From: Halorientalis salina | GTDB lineage: Archaea; Halobacteriota; Halobacteria; Halobacteriales; Haloarculaceae | Direction of reading: 5' to 3' | NCBI RefSeq assembly: GCF_005049285.1 | Contig: NZ_SOSC01000008.1 | Coordinates: 62,001-126,000, forward strand | Length of the DNA stretch: 64,000 bases | Shown here: in pieces, positions 1 to 8,822 of the stretch | Layout of the letters: each line of letters starts with the position of its first letter | How positions within the stretch are numbered: the stretch's first letter is position 1 | Notes under the pieces: model-generated | What the model was told of the DNA's origin: nothing | Databases searched by the model: none | What the model saw: only the letters and a program-made list of their open reading frames with translations | Program-made: the position numbers and the translations under genes

Positions 1-276
1 GAAGGCCACGAGACTCTCGCGTTCCCGCTCGGAGCGAGACTGCCAGAGCAGCCCCGTCGCGATCGAGAACACGAGCGTCCCGTGGGCGATTCGTTCCCCG
101 AACTGGGACTCGGCCATCCGTTCGGCGTCCATGTGGAGGTGGTTGAAGTCACCGCTGACGCCCGCGAAGTTCACCACGTCCGCCTCGGTAATCGTTCGTG
201 CTTCGGTCTCGGCCGTCTCGCCGACCTCAACGCTCTCGAAGTAGCTGTCCGCCGCCGTCGATGTCTCGTCGCTCAT
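1..276 (-). CDS. MaoC-like (R)-specific hydratase, C-terminus cut by window edge
   Basis: Reading from the ATG at 276 toward position 1 gives an uninterrupted frame. It contains the hotdog/MaoC pattern GVSGDFNHLHMD followed by GERIAHGTL, the hydratase catalytic Asp/His region. The product probably hydrates an enoyl-CoA or a related acyl thioester in the cytoplasm. Its ATG overlaps the TGA of the upstream thioesterase (ATGA), so the two are translationally coupled. Only about 92 residues are visible, and the 3' end lies outside the window. Substrate cannot be assigned. Confidence 0.85.
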   Translation of the reverse strand, partial: MSDETSTAADSYFESVEVGETAETEARTITEADVVNFAGVSGDFNHLHMDAERMAESQFGERIAHGTLVFSIATGLLWQSRSERERESLVAF

Positions 277-746
277 AGTGAACTCTCCGTGAACAGTCGG
301 TACGTCGTCGCTCCGATGGCGATCTCCTTGCTCTGTCCCTCCTCGTCGGTCCCGAGAACCGTCACGCGCGTGACGCCCGTCGACGTGCCCGCGCGGATGA
401 CTTCCGCTTCGACGTGGATGTCCGACGTGGCCGGCCGGACGTACTTCACGTCCAGGTCCGTCGTCGCGAGGGTCGTGTTCATCGGGTCGTCCATGCAGGT
501 ACGCAACGCGAAGGCGCTACAGGTGTCGACGACCGTCGCCGTCACGCCGCCGTGGATGGTCCCGGTGACCCAGTTCGTCAGCTTCTCCTGGTAGGGGAGT
601 TCCATGACCGCGCGGCCGTCTTCGAGGGTCTCCAGTGAGACGTTCAGCCACGACAGGAAGCCGTGCTTTTCGATGACCATCGAGGCCTCCTCGACCCCTA
701 GCTCACCCTCGAACTCGAAGGGGACGTCGTCGGACTCCTCGCCCAT
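273..746 (-). CDS. PaaI-family hotdog thioesterase
   Basis: A 157-residue hotdog protein with the PaaI/4HBT signature TIHGGVTATVVDTCSAFAL around residues 63-80, the usual length for the family. Members hydrolyse acyl-CoA thioesters, often aromatic or dead-end intermediates. Its ATG follows the stop codon of the HADH/crotonase gene with no gap, and its own stop overlaps the MaoC start. It is therefore the middle gene of a three-gene acyl-CoA operon, where it could recycle CoA from stalled intermediates. Substrate is unknown. Confidence 0.88.
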   Translation of the reverse strand: MGEESDDVPFEFEGELGVEEASMVIEKHGFLSWLNVSLETLEDGRAVMELPYQEKLTNWVTGTIHGGVTATVVDTCSAFALRTCMDDPMNTTLATTDLDVKYVRPATSDIHVEAEVIRAGTSTGVTRVTVLGTDEEGQSKEIAIGATTYRLFTESSL

Positions 747-2702
747 CTATTTGCCCTCGAACTCCGGCTCGCGGTCCTCCATGAACGCGCTCGCGCCCTC
801 CATCATGTCGTCGGTGCCCATCAGCAGTCCGAAGGCCTGACTCTCCATGGCCAGCGCCGCCGGCATGCTCGCGTCGTCTCCCTCGTTCATCACCTGTTTC
901 GCGAAGCTGAGGCCGACCGGCGGCCCCGTGACGAGGTCGTCGACGAACTCGGCGACCACGTCGTCGAACTCCTCGTCGGGGACCGAGCGGTTGATGAGTC
1001 CCCAGTTCTCGGCGCGGTCGGCGCTGATGCGGTTGCCGCGGAAGACGAGTTCCTTGGCGCGTGCCTCGCCGATCATCCGGAGTGCGCGCTGTGTGCCGCC
1101 GCCGCCGGGCAGCAGGCCCAGACTGATCTCCGGGAAGCCGAACTCCGAGTCCTCGGTTGCGACCCGCAGGTCACAGGCGAGCGCGAGTTCGTGGCCGCCG
1201 CCCAGGCAGAAGCCGTCGATCTTCGCCAGCGTGGGACGGGGGAACTCGTTGACCGTCTCGAACATCGAGGTGACCTCTGCGGCCTCGTGGGGTTCCATCC
1301 CGGAGAAGCCGCCGATGTCGGCACCGGCCGAGAACGCGCGGTCGCCGGCGCCCTCGAAGGTGACACACCGAACCTCGTCCAGGTCGGCGTTGTTCAGGAC
1401 GTGCTCGATCTCGTCCATCAGGTCGTCGTTGAGCGCGTTCATGCGCTCGGGGCGGTCGAGTTCGACCGCGAGGACGCCGTCGTCCTGGGAGACGTTGAGG
1501 GTGCGATACTCGCGGTCGCCACCGTCGCCGTCGTACTCGTAGAAGCCGCGACCGGCGTCCTCGCCCGTGTGGCCGTTGTTGACGAGTTCGACGAGGTAGT
1601 CGGCCGGTCGGTACCGGTCGGCCTCGGTCTGCTCGTACAGCGTCTCCAGTTTCTCCAGGATCTCGTCGAGCCCGGTCTTGTCGGCGCGACGGCAGGGGCC
1701 TTCGGGGAAGCCCGCACCCAGGCGCATCCCGGTGTCGATGGCGTCCGGCGTCGCCACGTCGTTCCCGATGAGTTTGGCGGCCTCGTTGACCATCCGGGCC
1801 TCGACCCGCAGCGTGTCGAAGCCCTCGCCGTCGCCGGGCTCGTACGTCGTCCCTTCGCCGTCCTCGTAGTCGTAGTATCCTTTCCCAGTCTTCTTGCCGA
1901 GGTTCTCGTTCTCGACTTTCTCCTCGACGATCGGTGCGATGGGGCGGCCGGCCTCTTTGCGGACGTGGTAGCCGATGTCGATGCCCGTCATGTCCGCCAG
2001 CTCGAAGGGACCCATCGGATAGCCGCGCTGGTGGACCATCGCCGCGTCGGCCTGCTCGACGGTCGCTTCGTCCTCCGAGACCATCCAGGCGGCCTCGTCA
2101 CCGAACGGACCCAGGACCGAGTTGACGACGAAGCCGTTGACGTCTTTCCGGACGTAGATGGGCGTCTTGTCGATGGACTCGACGAAGTCGTGGGCCGCTT
2201 CGGCGGTCTCGTCGCTGGTCTCGTCGCCGTAGATGACTTCGACCAGGTCCATCTTGACCGGCGGATTGAAAAAGTGCATCCCGACGACCTGGTCCGGTCG
2301 GTCGGTCGCCGTCGCGATCTCCGTGATCGAAAGCGAGGACGTGTTCGAGGCGAGAATCGTGTGCTCGGGCGTGAAATCGTCGAGATTGCCGTAGATCTCC
2401 TTCTTGAGTTCCATCTGCTCCGGGGCGGCCTCGATGACCAGGTCGACGTCGTCGACGGCGGTTTCGAGGTCGACCTCGGTCTCGACCCGGGACAGCACCT
2501 CGTCGGCGTCCTCGTCGATCAGTCCCTTCTCGGCGAGTTTCTGGAGACTCCACTCGATATCGTCGTACCCGTCGTCGACGAGGTCCTGTTCGATGTCACG
2601 CATCACCACGTCGTAGCCGGCGATGGCGACGACTTCGGTGATCCCGTGACCCATACTACCTGCACCGAGCACTGCGACTCGGTCGATATCATCGACTTGC
2701 AT
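747..2702 (-). CDS. Bifunctional 3-hydroxyacyl-CoA dehydrogenase/enoyl-CoA hydratase
   Basis: A 651-residue fusion. Near the N-terminus is the NAD-binding Rossmann motif GAGSMG, followed by 3HCDH features (SNTSSL, HFFNPP) and two C-terminal 3HCDH helical segments. The last roughly 250 residues are a crotonase domain (RPERMNALN, AFSAGADIGGF, GGGHELALACDLR). This order is known in archaeal beta-oxidation enzymes and would catalyse the hydration and L-3-hydroxyacyl oxidation steps. The frame extends 23 codons upstream, but the ATG at 2702 is preferred: it precedes the Rossmann strand directly and lies 23-29 nt after a TATA box. First gene of the operon. Confidence 0.93.
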   Translation of the reverse strand: MQVDDIDRVAVLGAGSMGHGITEVVAIAGYDVVMRDIEQDLVDDGYDDIEWSLQKLAEKGLIDEDADEVLSRVETEVDLETAVDDVDLVIEAAPEQMELKKEIYGNLDDFTPEHTILASNTSSLSITEIATATDRPDQVVGMHFFNPPVKMDLVEVIYGDETSDETAEAAHDFVESIDKTPIYVRKDVNGFVVNSVLGPFGDEAAWMVSEDEATVEQADAAMVHQRGYPMGPFELADMTGIDIGYHVRKEAGRPIAPIVEEKVENENLGKKTGKGYYDYEDGEGTTYEPGDGEGFDTLRVEARMVNEAAKLIGNDVATPDAIDTGMRLGAGFPEGPCRRADKTGLDEILEKLETLYEQTEADRYRPADYLVELVNNGHTGEDAGRGFYEYDGDGGDREYRTLNVSQDDGVLAVELDRPERMNALNDDLMDEIEHVLNNADLDEVRCVTFEGAGDRAFSAGADIGGFSGMEPHEAAEVTSMFETVNEFPRPTLAKIDGFCLGGGHELALACDLRVATEDSEFGFPEISLGLLPGGGGTQRALRMIGEARAKELVFRGNRISADRAENWGLINRSVPDEEFDDVVAEFVDDLVTGPPVGLSFAKQVMNEGDDASMPAALAMESQAFGLLMGTDDMMEGASAFMEDREPEFEGK

Positions 2703-2724
2703 GCCAAGAGATGTGTCCGCGACC

Positions 2725-2731
2725 GATATAA
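2725..2731 (-). promoter_or_regulatory. TATA box of the HADH/crotonase operon
   Basis: On the minus strand the sequence reads TTATATC, ending 23 nt before the ATG at 2702. That is the spacing of a leaderless haloarchaeal promoter, and it supports the internal start choice. Confidence 0.6.
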
Positions 2732-2987
2732 CTCCACCGACGGTGTGAACCACTGTAAACCAATGGACCACAGTACCGAAACTATGTTAGGTTCCGATAC
2801 TCCATCACAGCTCGTCGTTAAACACGTCGCCCGAGACGACGCGTCTATCGACGAGGGATATTCGGCCGAGAGACGTTCGAGACCTCTGTGCGAAGGCAGG
2901 CGTAAAGACGCTCCAAGATCCAGAGGGGTGGTTGCATCACTGAAACGGACTGTGCTTATAAGTAGCCGTGATCTAACGGGGTAAACT
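2732..2987. other. Intergenic region upstream of two divergent transcription units
   Basis: Between the operon promoter and the promoter/leader of the next plus-strand gene I see no credible protein or RNA gene. It holds only the divergent promoters: TTATATC on the minus strand and GCTTATAAG on the plus strand at 2954-2962. Confidence 0.5.
2954..2962 (+). promoter_or_regulatory. TATA box upstream of leader ORF and secreted protein
   Basis: GCTTATAAG is a good haloarchaeal TATA element. It predicts initiation near 2987-2990, exactly where an ATG begins a short ORF and about 90 nt before the ATG of the 267-residue protein. Confidence 0.55.
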
Positions 2988-3098
2988 ATGTGGGGGTATA
3001 GACTGTATACTGATTTACAGCCGGTTATGCGGAGTCGGGGGAAGCTCCGTACGACGGCTACCGTGCAGGGGGAAGGATGTACAATCGTAAACGAGTAA
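2988..3098 (+). CDS. Candidate leaderless leader ORF (36 codons)
   Basis: The ORF starts at ATG 2988, 26-34 nt after the TATA box, so it would be the 5'-terminal AUG of a leaderless transcript. It encodes 36 residues beginning MWGYRLYTDLQ and ends at TAA, overlapping the start of the downstream gene by 22 nt in another frame. It has no recognisable domain. It could be a translational attenuator, or chance. Placement relative to the TATA box is the only support. Confidence 0.3.
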   Translation: MWGYRLYTDLQPVMRSRGKLRTTATVQGEGCTIVNE

Positions 3099-3880
3099 CG
3101 AGAGGCGCTGGCGCAGCCCTGGCTGTCTGGGGCCTCATTGGACTGCTAATCATGTCGACAGGCGTCGCCTACGCGGCCCCACTCGCCGGACTGGGTGGGT
3201 TCGACATCGCCGCGACAGAGATATCTGCGGACAACATGGTGCTGTATCCCGGCGTCGGGGATACGAGTACGCGGGAGTACTACCCGCAGACCATCGTAGA
3301 GCTACAGGACGTGCAACTGCGGAACCTCTGGCTCTACAAGACGCTCGACCTCAGTTCGACGCCGGGGCTCACCGGACAAGCGCGGGTGTTTTTCGTGTCG
3401 GCCGGGACGAGCAACGCCGAGAACGTCGTGGTGAAATCCACAGCTGTCGCAACCGACGGCGAGGCTCGGTTCGAAGACTTCGCAATCGAGGAAGAACGGA
3501 GCAGTGACCCACGCGGGCAGTTCGAGATCTCGGCGGACGGCCCCGTCACCTTCGAACGCCCACGCATCAACGCGCACTATCTCGCCAGTGGCACCATCGT
3601 GCTCTCGAACATCAACCTGATGCTGTGTTACGACCCGGACGGCGACGACGAGTACGAGATGGGGGCCTGTCCGTCAGGTGACCCGATCAGCCAGAGCTAC
3701 CGACTCTCGGACCGGCCGAATCAACCGGATCCGACGGTCTCGGAGGGCGACGACCAGTGGGCGTTCGATGGCCCCATCCGAGACATCGGTGAAAGCATCG
3801 GTGACGTCACCGACACGGTCACGAAGGGCATCACGGACGGCATCAGCGATATCGGCGACACCATCGACGACATCTTCTGA
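3077..3880 (+). CDS. Membrane-anchored or secreted protein, resembles DUF6230
   Basis: A 267-residue protein with one strong hydrophobic segment near residues 13-34 followed by an exported-type domain. The run PLAGLGGFDIAATEISADNM just after the membrane segment resembles the DUF6230 proteins of actinobacteria; I recognise this by motif only. The tail (about 236-267) is an acidic amphipathic series of short DxI/GI repeats (TDTVTKGITDGISDIGDTID). The ATG at 3077 is preceded by a purine-rich GGGGGAAGG that could serve as a ribosome binding site, fitting the long leader predicted from the TATA box. Function unknown. Confidence 0.7.
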   Translation: MYNRKRVTRGAGAALAVWGLIGLLIMSTGVAYAAPLAGLGGFDIAATEISADNMVLYPGVGDTSTREYYPQTIVELQDVQLRNLWLYKTLDLSSTPGLTGQARVFFVSAGTSNAENVVVKSTAVATDGEARFEDFAIEEERSSDPRGQFEISADGPVTFERPRINAHYLASGTIVLSNINLMLCYDPDGDDEYEMGACPSGDPISQSYRLSDRPNQPDPTVSEGDDQWAFDGPIRDIGESIGDVTDTVTKGITDGISDIGDTIDDIF

Positions 3881-3988
3881 CCTCGCCGTCGGGGATTCGG
3901 CCTGAGTATACGCAGCTACAGAACGAAACCCATCGCAACGACTGTGCAGTCGCTCACAACGGGCGAGAATAGAGACATCAGAGAAGAG

Positions 3989-4267
3989 CTACAGCTTGCT
4001 TTCCGCGTCCTCGGCGAGTTCCTTCATCCGCTTGCCGATGCGACCCGCGTCCGAGAACTCGTCTTCGCTCATGGCCGTCGCCAGCGCGTTCCCGAGGACG
4101 AACACGGCGTGTTTGTGCTCGCTTTTCGACATGTGGACGTCGTTGGGCGTCACGTCGAGTTCCTCGTAGGCGTCGAACAGCCCCGAATCGATGTCTTCGA
4201 GGTCCTTGAAATAGTCCATGATCATCACCATGTGTTCGTGGAGTTCGAGCAGTTCGTCTTTGTGCAT
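3989..4267 (-). CDS. UPF0058 family protein
   Basis: A 92-residue protein starting MHKDELLELHEHMVMIMDYF, which matches the UPF0058 family of small haloarchaeal proteins in sequence and length. It is mostly helical, acidic and soluble. A TATA-like CCTTAAACG on the minus strand about 23-32 nt upstream fits leaderless transcription. It is a single-gene unit, and the function of the family is not established. Confidence 0.85.
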   Translation of the reverse strand: MHKDELLELHEHMVMIMDYFKDLEDIDSGLFDAYEELDVTPNDVHMSKSEHKHAVFVLGNALATAMSEDEFSDAGRIGKRMKELAEDAESKL

Positions 4268-4498
4268 CCTTGTGTTATCGTTCGTGAGACGGCCGTTTAA
4301 GGATTTCTGACAACCCTTCGCACAACTGGCAAATCGTCAGTCGGCGGAAATCAACCGTCAGATCCGGTTATCTCCGGTGGTTCCGACATCGGGTACCCGG
4401 CAGCGTGGCAAATGATTGCCATACAACAGAGTCACAGCGAGTCCGATAGCAGTCGCTATCCCCCGGGACGCGTCTGGAAGGCGGCTTCAACAGAGAGA

Positions 4499-4714
4499 CT
4501 AGAACACGTACTCGTCGTCGTGGCCCATCATACCGTCGTCCTCGAAGCCGGCTTCTTCTTCGTCGTCAACGGGTCCGCTCGTTTTGTACGCCTTGATCCC
4601 GGTCGAGAGCAGGTCCTCGATGGCCTCCTCGCGGTTGAGGAATTCACCCTGCTCGACCAACTGGGCGATCTGCATCTCGAGATGCTCCGGGATGGTGATC
4701 TCTGCCTTCGGCAT
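4499..4714 (-). CDS. Ribbon-helix-helix (CopG-like, DUF7120) regulator
   Basis: A 71-residue protein. Residues 1-45 have the ribbon-helix-helix pattern: a short beta strand (AEITIPEHLEMQI) then two helices (EFLNREEAIEDLLSTGIKAY). An acidic tail follows. It matches the haloarchaeal DUF7120/CopG-like family and is expected to bind DNA as a dimer. A TTAAATA box lies about 29-35 nt upstream on the minus strand. No adjacent toxin gene is present, so an antitoxin role is not suggested. Confidence 0.8.
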   Translation of the reverse strand: MPKAEITIPEHLEMQIAQLVEQGEFLNREEAIEDLLSTGIKAYKTSGPVDDEEEAGFEDDGMMGHDDEYVF

Positions 4715-4742
4715 TTGAACGTTGGGGGTTTCGACAGAGGGG

Positions 4743-4749
4743 TATTTAA
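4743..4749 (-). promoter_or_regulatory. TATA box of the ribbon-helix-helix gene
   Basis: On the minus strand the sequence reads TTAAATA within AATTAAATACC, 29-35 nt before the start codon at 4714. Confidence 0.55.
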
Positions 4750-5016
4750 TTCTGACGGCGATCTTGCCCGCGTATCAAAAAATTCCTCGATATTCACAAA
4801 CTAAAGTTATAGGTAGACCATCGTGAGTTAGTGTGTTCAACTCCATTATTGAATATTCGGCAAGCCGGGACGAGTACGTGTGAGTAAGAGGTGCGTGAGA
4901 CGAACTCATAAGTATTCGAATGGAATGAACCGTGCGGACCGAACCCCCACAGTATTGATTTCGTCACTCGTGCGCGGGTCGACACGCATAGGGTCGACCG
5001 CGACCGAGGTAACAGT
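4750..5016. other. AT-rich intergenic region
   Basis: This stretch is clearly richer in A+T than its surroundings and has several possible TATA elements, the best being CATAAGTATT at 4907-4916 on the plus strand. No RNA gene or credible ORF is visible. It probably carries the promoter of the molybdopterin oxidoreductase gene with a leader of uncertain length. Confidence 0.45.
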
Positions 5017-5613
5017 GTGACGACGAACGACGTCACCGACATCTACGAGGAGTTCGGCGCGGAGCGGTTGCCGCCGGGCCAGCACCGAACCGACGACTTT
5101 CCCGTCCTCTCGAAGTCCGGCCGCCCCGATTGGGACCCGGACACCTGGGATTTCACCGTCACCGGTGCCGTCGAGGACCCGCTAACGTTCTCCTGGCCGG
5201 AGTTCAGGGACCTCCGCGCCGAGACCCAGCGACAGGACTTCCACTGTGTCACCGGCTGGAGCAAGTTCGACTGCGAGTTCACCGGCGTTCCGTTCGCCGA
5301 ACTCGCCGAGCGGGCCGGCGTCCACGACGACGCCTGTCACGTCATGTTCGTCGCGCTCGACGACTACACGACGGATCTGCCGCTGGAGGCGTGCATGCGT
5401 GACGAAGTGTTGTTCGCGTGGGGCTACGACGGCGAGGACCTGCCGCCGGACCACGGCGGGCCGCTTCGTGTCGTGACGCCGCACAAGTACGCCTACAAAG
5501 GGGCGAAGTGGGTCTGTGGCGTCGAGTTCCTCACCGAACCGGAGCGGGGATTCTGGGAGCGACGCGGGTACTCGGTGTCGGCGAACCCGTGGGCCGAGGA
5601 GCGCTACAGCTAG
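5017..5613 (+). CDS. Sulfite-oxidase-like molybdopterin oxidoreductase
   Basis: A 198-residue protein with the sulfite oxidase/YedY molybdopterin fold. The key HCVTGWSKF motif supplies the cysteine that would coordinate molybdenum, and GGPLRVVTPHKYAYKGAKWV is the conserved cofactor-binding stretch. There is no signal peptide, haem domain or Tat motif, so it is a short cytoplasmic member. The chosen start is GTG 5017. The physiological substrate is unknown. The gene stands just ahead of menF, but the 65-nt gap and different function do not show that they are co-regulated. Confidence 0.88.
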   Translation: MTTNDVTDIYEEFGAERLPPGQHRTDDFPVLSKSGRPDWDPDTWDFTVTGAVEDPLTFSWPEFRDLRAETQRQDFHCVTGWSKFDCEFTGVPFAELAERAGVHDDACHVMFVALDDYTTDLPLEACMRDEVLFAWGYDGEDLPPDHGGPLRVVTPHKYAYKGAKWVCGVEFLTEPERGFWERRGYSVSANPWAEERYS

Positions 5614-5678
5614 ACCCGGGCCGATATGTCGGTTCTGGAAGGACACTCTCAAGAGGGCGGAACCCTGAGTTGAGGCAG

Positions 5679-7028
5679 ATGGAACCGGCCCAGCGCGAGG
5701 ATCGGGCGGCCCCACGCGAGGGTGCGGTGCTCGTCAGTCGCACCCGGGAGATCCCCGACGTCTCGTATCGAGCGTTTCTGGCCAGCCAACCGGCACCGCG
5801 GGTCCACTGGGCGGCCCCCGACGGGCTCGAAATCGTCGGGAGCGGGACGGCAGTGAGCCTGACCGCCCACGGCCCGGACCGGTTCGACGAACTCCGAGCA
5901 GGCGCGGCGACGGCGTTCGCGAACGTCGACCGAACCGGACCGACCGAGACGCGACCCCGACTGTTGGGCGGACTCGCGTTCAACGAGAACCACGAACAGG
6001 CACCGCCCTGGGAGGGATTCCCGGCGGCTTCGTTCACGCTCCCCCGGACGCAGTTGACCCACGCCGGCGAGACGACCTGGCTGACGGTGCGGGCGTACGG
6101 CGAGGACGTAACGCCCACGCAGGTCGAGAAGCGACTTGACGACGCCGTCGAGGAACTGTCGACCCTCCCGACGATGCGTCCGAGCGGTGGCCCGCCCGGC
6201 GTCGTCGAGACACGGGTCACCCCGCCCAAAGACGAGTGGACAGACCAGGTCGAACGCGCGCTCGATAGGATCGGGGCGGGCGACCTCCGAAAGGTCGTCC
6301 TCGCGACGGCGCTGGAGGTCGACCTCGCCGCCGACCTGTCGGTCCCGGACGTGCTCGAACGGCTCCGGCGGACGTATCCGAACTGTTATCGCTTCCTGGT
6401 CCAGCCCGGCGACGAAGCCGCCTTCTTCGGCCCGCCGCCCGAGCGGCTAGTTAAGCTGGAGGGTAGCCGGGTCGAGACGGAGGCCCTCGCGGGGTCGGTC
6501 GAACGGGGAGACACCCCGGAAGCGGACGCCGACCTCGCCGACGGAATGCGCGCGAGCGAGAAACTCCAGCACGAACAGCGACTCGTCGTCGACGCAATCA
6601 TGGATCAGCTGTCGCCCCTGGGGGAAGTACGAGAGGGCGAGCAGAGCGTCCGGAAGTTGACGAACATCCAGCACCTCCAGACGCCGATCACGGCGACGCT
6701 CTCGGAGGACGAACACGTCCTGAGCATCGTCGAGGCGCTCCACCCGACGCCGGCGGTGGGCGGGCTGCCACCGGGGAAGGCCTGGGAAGTCATCCGGGAG
6801 ACGGAGACGTTCGACCGCGGCTGGTACGCCGCCCCAGTCGGCTGGTTTGACGGCAACGGCGACGGCGAGTTCGCGGTGGGCATCCGGTCGGGCGTCGCCG
6901 GCGGCAAGTCGGCGACGCTGTTCGCCGGCTGTGGCATCGTCTCGGACTCGGATCCGGAGGAAGAGTGGGAGGAGGTTCAGCCGAAGTACCGGCCGATCCT
7001 CGACGAACTGACCGGCGAGGACCCGTAA
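5679..7028 (+). CDS. menF: Isochorismate synthase
   Basis: A 449-residue chorismate-binding enzyme that converts chorismate to isochorismate, the entry step of menaquinone synthesis. The C-terminal half carries family motifs such as LRKVVLATALEV, TEALAGSVERG, LTNIQHLQTPI, HPTPAVGGLP and GWFDGNGDGEFAVGIRSG. The frame is open upstream, but the ATG at 5679 gives normal family length and follows the previous gene. It ends 6 bp before menD. The men context points to MenF rather than a siderophore isochorismate synthase. Confidence 0.93.
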   Translation: MEPAQREDRAAPREGAVLVSRTREIPDVSYRAFLASQPAPRVHWAAPDGLEIVGSGTAVSLTAHGPDRFDELRAGAATAFANVDRTGPTETRPRLLGGLAFNENHEQAPPWEGFPAASFTLPRTQLTHAGETTWLTVRAYGEDVTPTQVEKRLDDAVEELSTLPTMRPSGGPPGVVETRVTPPKDEWTDQVERALDRIGAGDLRKVVLATALEVDLAADLSVPDVLERLRRTYPNCYRFLVQPGDEAAFFGPPPERLVKLEGSRVETEALAGSVERGDTPEADADLADGMRASEKLQHEQRLVVDAIMDQLSPLGEVREGEQSVRKLTNIQHLQTPITATLSEDEHVLSIVEALHPTPAVGGLPPGKAWEVIRETETFDRGWYAAPVGWFDGNGDGEFAVGIRSGVAGGKSATLFAGCGIVSDSDPEEEWEEVQPKYRPILDELTGEDP

Positions 7029-7034
7029 GGACCC

Positions 7035-8807
7035 ATGACCGCGCCGAATCGCAACACGCTCTGGGGACAGGTTATCGCCGACGAACTCGTCGAAAGCGGC
7101 GTCACCGCCGCGGTCGTCGCGCCGGGCAGTCGGTCGACGCCGCTGACGGTCGCCGTCGACGCCCACGACGACATCGAGACTTTTTCCGTACTCGACGAGC
7201 GCTCGGCAGCCTTTTTCGCGCTCGGCCGGGGCCGTCGCACGGGCGAACCCACCGCGATCGTCTGTACCTCGGGGACCGCCGCGGCCAACTTCCACCCGGC
7301 CGTCATCGAGGCCCACCAGTCCCGGGTGCCGCTGGTCGTGCTGACCGCCGACCGGCCGCCGGAACTCCGGGACAGCGGCGCGAACCAGACCATCGACCAG
7401 GACGGGCTGTACGGCGACGCCGTCAGGTTCGACCGGACGCTCCCCGAACCGGAGCCCACGGCCCGGAAACTCCGGTCGTTACGGACGACGATCGACCGCG
7501 CCGTCGGTCGCTCGACGGGCGTGCCCGTGGGGCCAGTGCATCTCAACTGTCCGTTCCGGAAGCCGCTCGAACCGGTCGACGTTCCCGGTGACGTGCCGGC
7601 GGACCTGGCTGCCGAGGCCCCGCTGGCCGTCGAGGGACGGGACGGCCCCTTCGTCAAGACGACGCAGGGTCGACCCGAGGTGACCGAGGAGCGGGTTCGG
7701 GACCTCGCCGACGCGGCCGGGGACGCGACCCGCGGACTCGTCGTCGCGGGACCGGCAGACGTACCAACCCCTGATCCCGAAGCTATCGTCGACCTCGCTG
7801 CCGCGACGGGGTTCCCGATACTGGCGGACCCGCTCTCTGGACTGCGGTTCGGCGACCACTGCGACCGTGAGGGGGTGACAGTCTGTGGCGGGTACGACTC
7901 GTATCTCGATGCCGCCGAGGACTGGGCGGCCCCCGAGTTCGTCTTCAGGATCGGAGCCTCGCCCACGTCGAAGGTCCTGCGCCACTACCTCCGGGACCGC
8001 GCCGAGCGCCAGGTCGTCGTCGACCCGGCCGGCGGGTGGCGAGAGGCGGCGTTCACCGCGACCGACCTCGTTGTCGCCGACCCGACGCGGTTGACTCGGT
8101 CGATGGTCGGCCACCTCGACGAGAGCACCGAGCGCGGCCGAGCGTACCGCGACCGCTTCGCGTCGGCTGAAGCGCAGTACTGGGACGCCGTCGACGACGC
8201 TCGTGCGGACGAGACGTTCGAGGGCGAGATACTCGCTGACGTCGCCGCGCTCTCGCCGGACCCGTCGACGGTGTTCGTCTCGAACAGTATGCCAGTCAGG
8301 GACCTGGACCGGTTCGGACGACCGCGATCGGCCGACCTGACGGTTCTCGGCAACCGCGGGGCGAGCGGTATCGACGGCATCACGAGTTCAGCACTCGGTG
8401 CTGGCAGCGCGACCGACGACCCACTCGTCCTGGTCACCGGCGACCTGGCATACTATCACGACATGAACGGCCTGCTGTCGATCGCCCGCTGTGGGGTCGA
8501 CGCGACCATCGTGCTCGTCAACAACGACGGCGGCGGGATCTTCCACCTCCTCCCCATCGAGGCGTTCGACCCACCGTTTACCGGGCAGTTCAAGACGCCC
8601 CACGGGCTGGACTTCGAGCCGACGGGGGACCTCTACGGGCTGGGGTTCCGACGCGTCGCCCCGGGAGAACGGTTCCGCGAGGCGTTCACCGAATCGGTCG
8701 GGAGCGACGGGACCCAGGTCATCGAGGTTCGCACGGACGGCGAGGCCAGCCACCGCACGCGCGAGCGGATTCACGAGGAAATCTGCGAGCAGATAAGCGA
8801 CAACTAG
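7035..8807 (+). CDS. menD: SEPHCHC synthase (2-oxoglutarate decarboxylase type)
   Basis: A 590-residue thiamine-diphosphate enzyme adding decarboxylated 2-oxoglutarate to isochorismate. MenD features include the N-terminal WGQVIADELVESGV and VVAPGSRSTPL, the ThDP glutamate region LDERSAAFFALG, and C-terminal cofactor motifs (GNRGASGIDGITSSALGA, VNNDGGGIFHLLP). It starts 6 bp after menF and is presumably co-transcribed with it. It ends 15 bp from the convergent dnaJ-like gene. Length is typical for MenD. Confidence 0.96.
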   Translation: MTAPNRNTLWGQVIADELVESGVTAAVVAPGSRSTPLTVAVDAHDDIETFSVLDERSAAFFALGRGRRTGEPTAIVCTSGTAAANFHPAVIEAHQSRVPLVVLTADRPPELRDSGANQTIDQDGLYGDAVRFDRTLPEPEPTARKLRSLRTTIDRAVGRSTGVPVGPVHLNCPFRKPLEPVDVPGDVPADLAAEAPLAVEGRDGPFVKTTQGRPEVTEERVRDLADAAGDATRGLVVAGPADVPTPDPEAIVDLAAATGFPILADPLSGLRFGDHCDREGVTVCGGYDSYLDAAEDWAAPEFVFRIGASPTSKVLRHYLRDRAERQVVVDPAGGWREAAFTATDLVVADPTRLTRSMVGHLDESTERGRAYRDRFASAEAQYWDAVDDARADETFEGEILADVAALSPDPSTVFVSNSMPVRDLDRFGRPRSADLTVLGNRGASGIDGITSSALGAGSATDDPLVLVTGDLAYYHDMNGLLSIARCGVDATIVLVNNDGGGIFHLLPIEAFDPPFTGQFKTPHGLDFEPTGDLYGLGFRRVAPGERFREAFTESVGSDGTQVIEVRTDGEASHRTRERIHEEICEQISDN

Positions 8808-8822
8808 CGGGCGAGACCGTGC

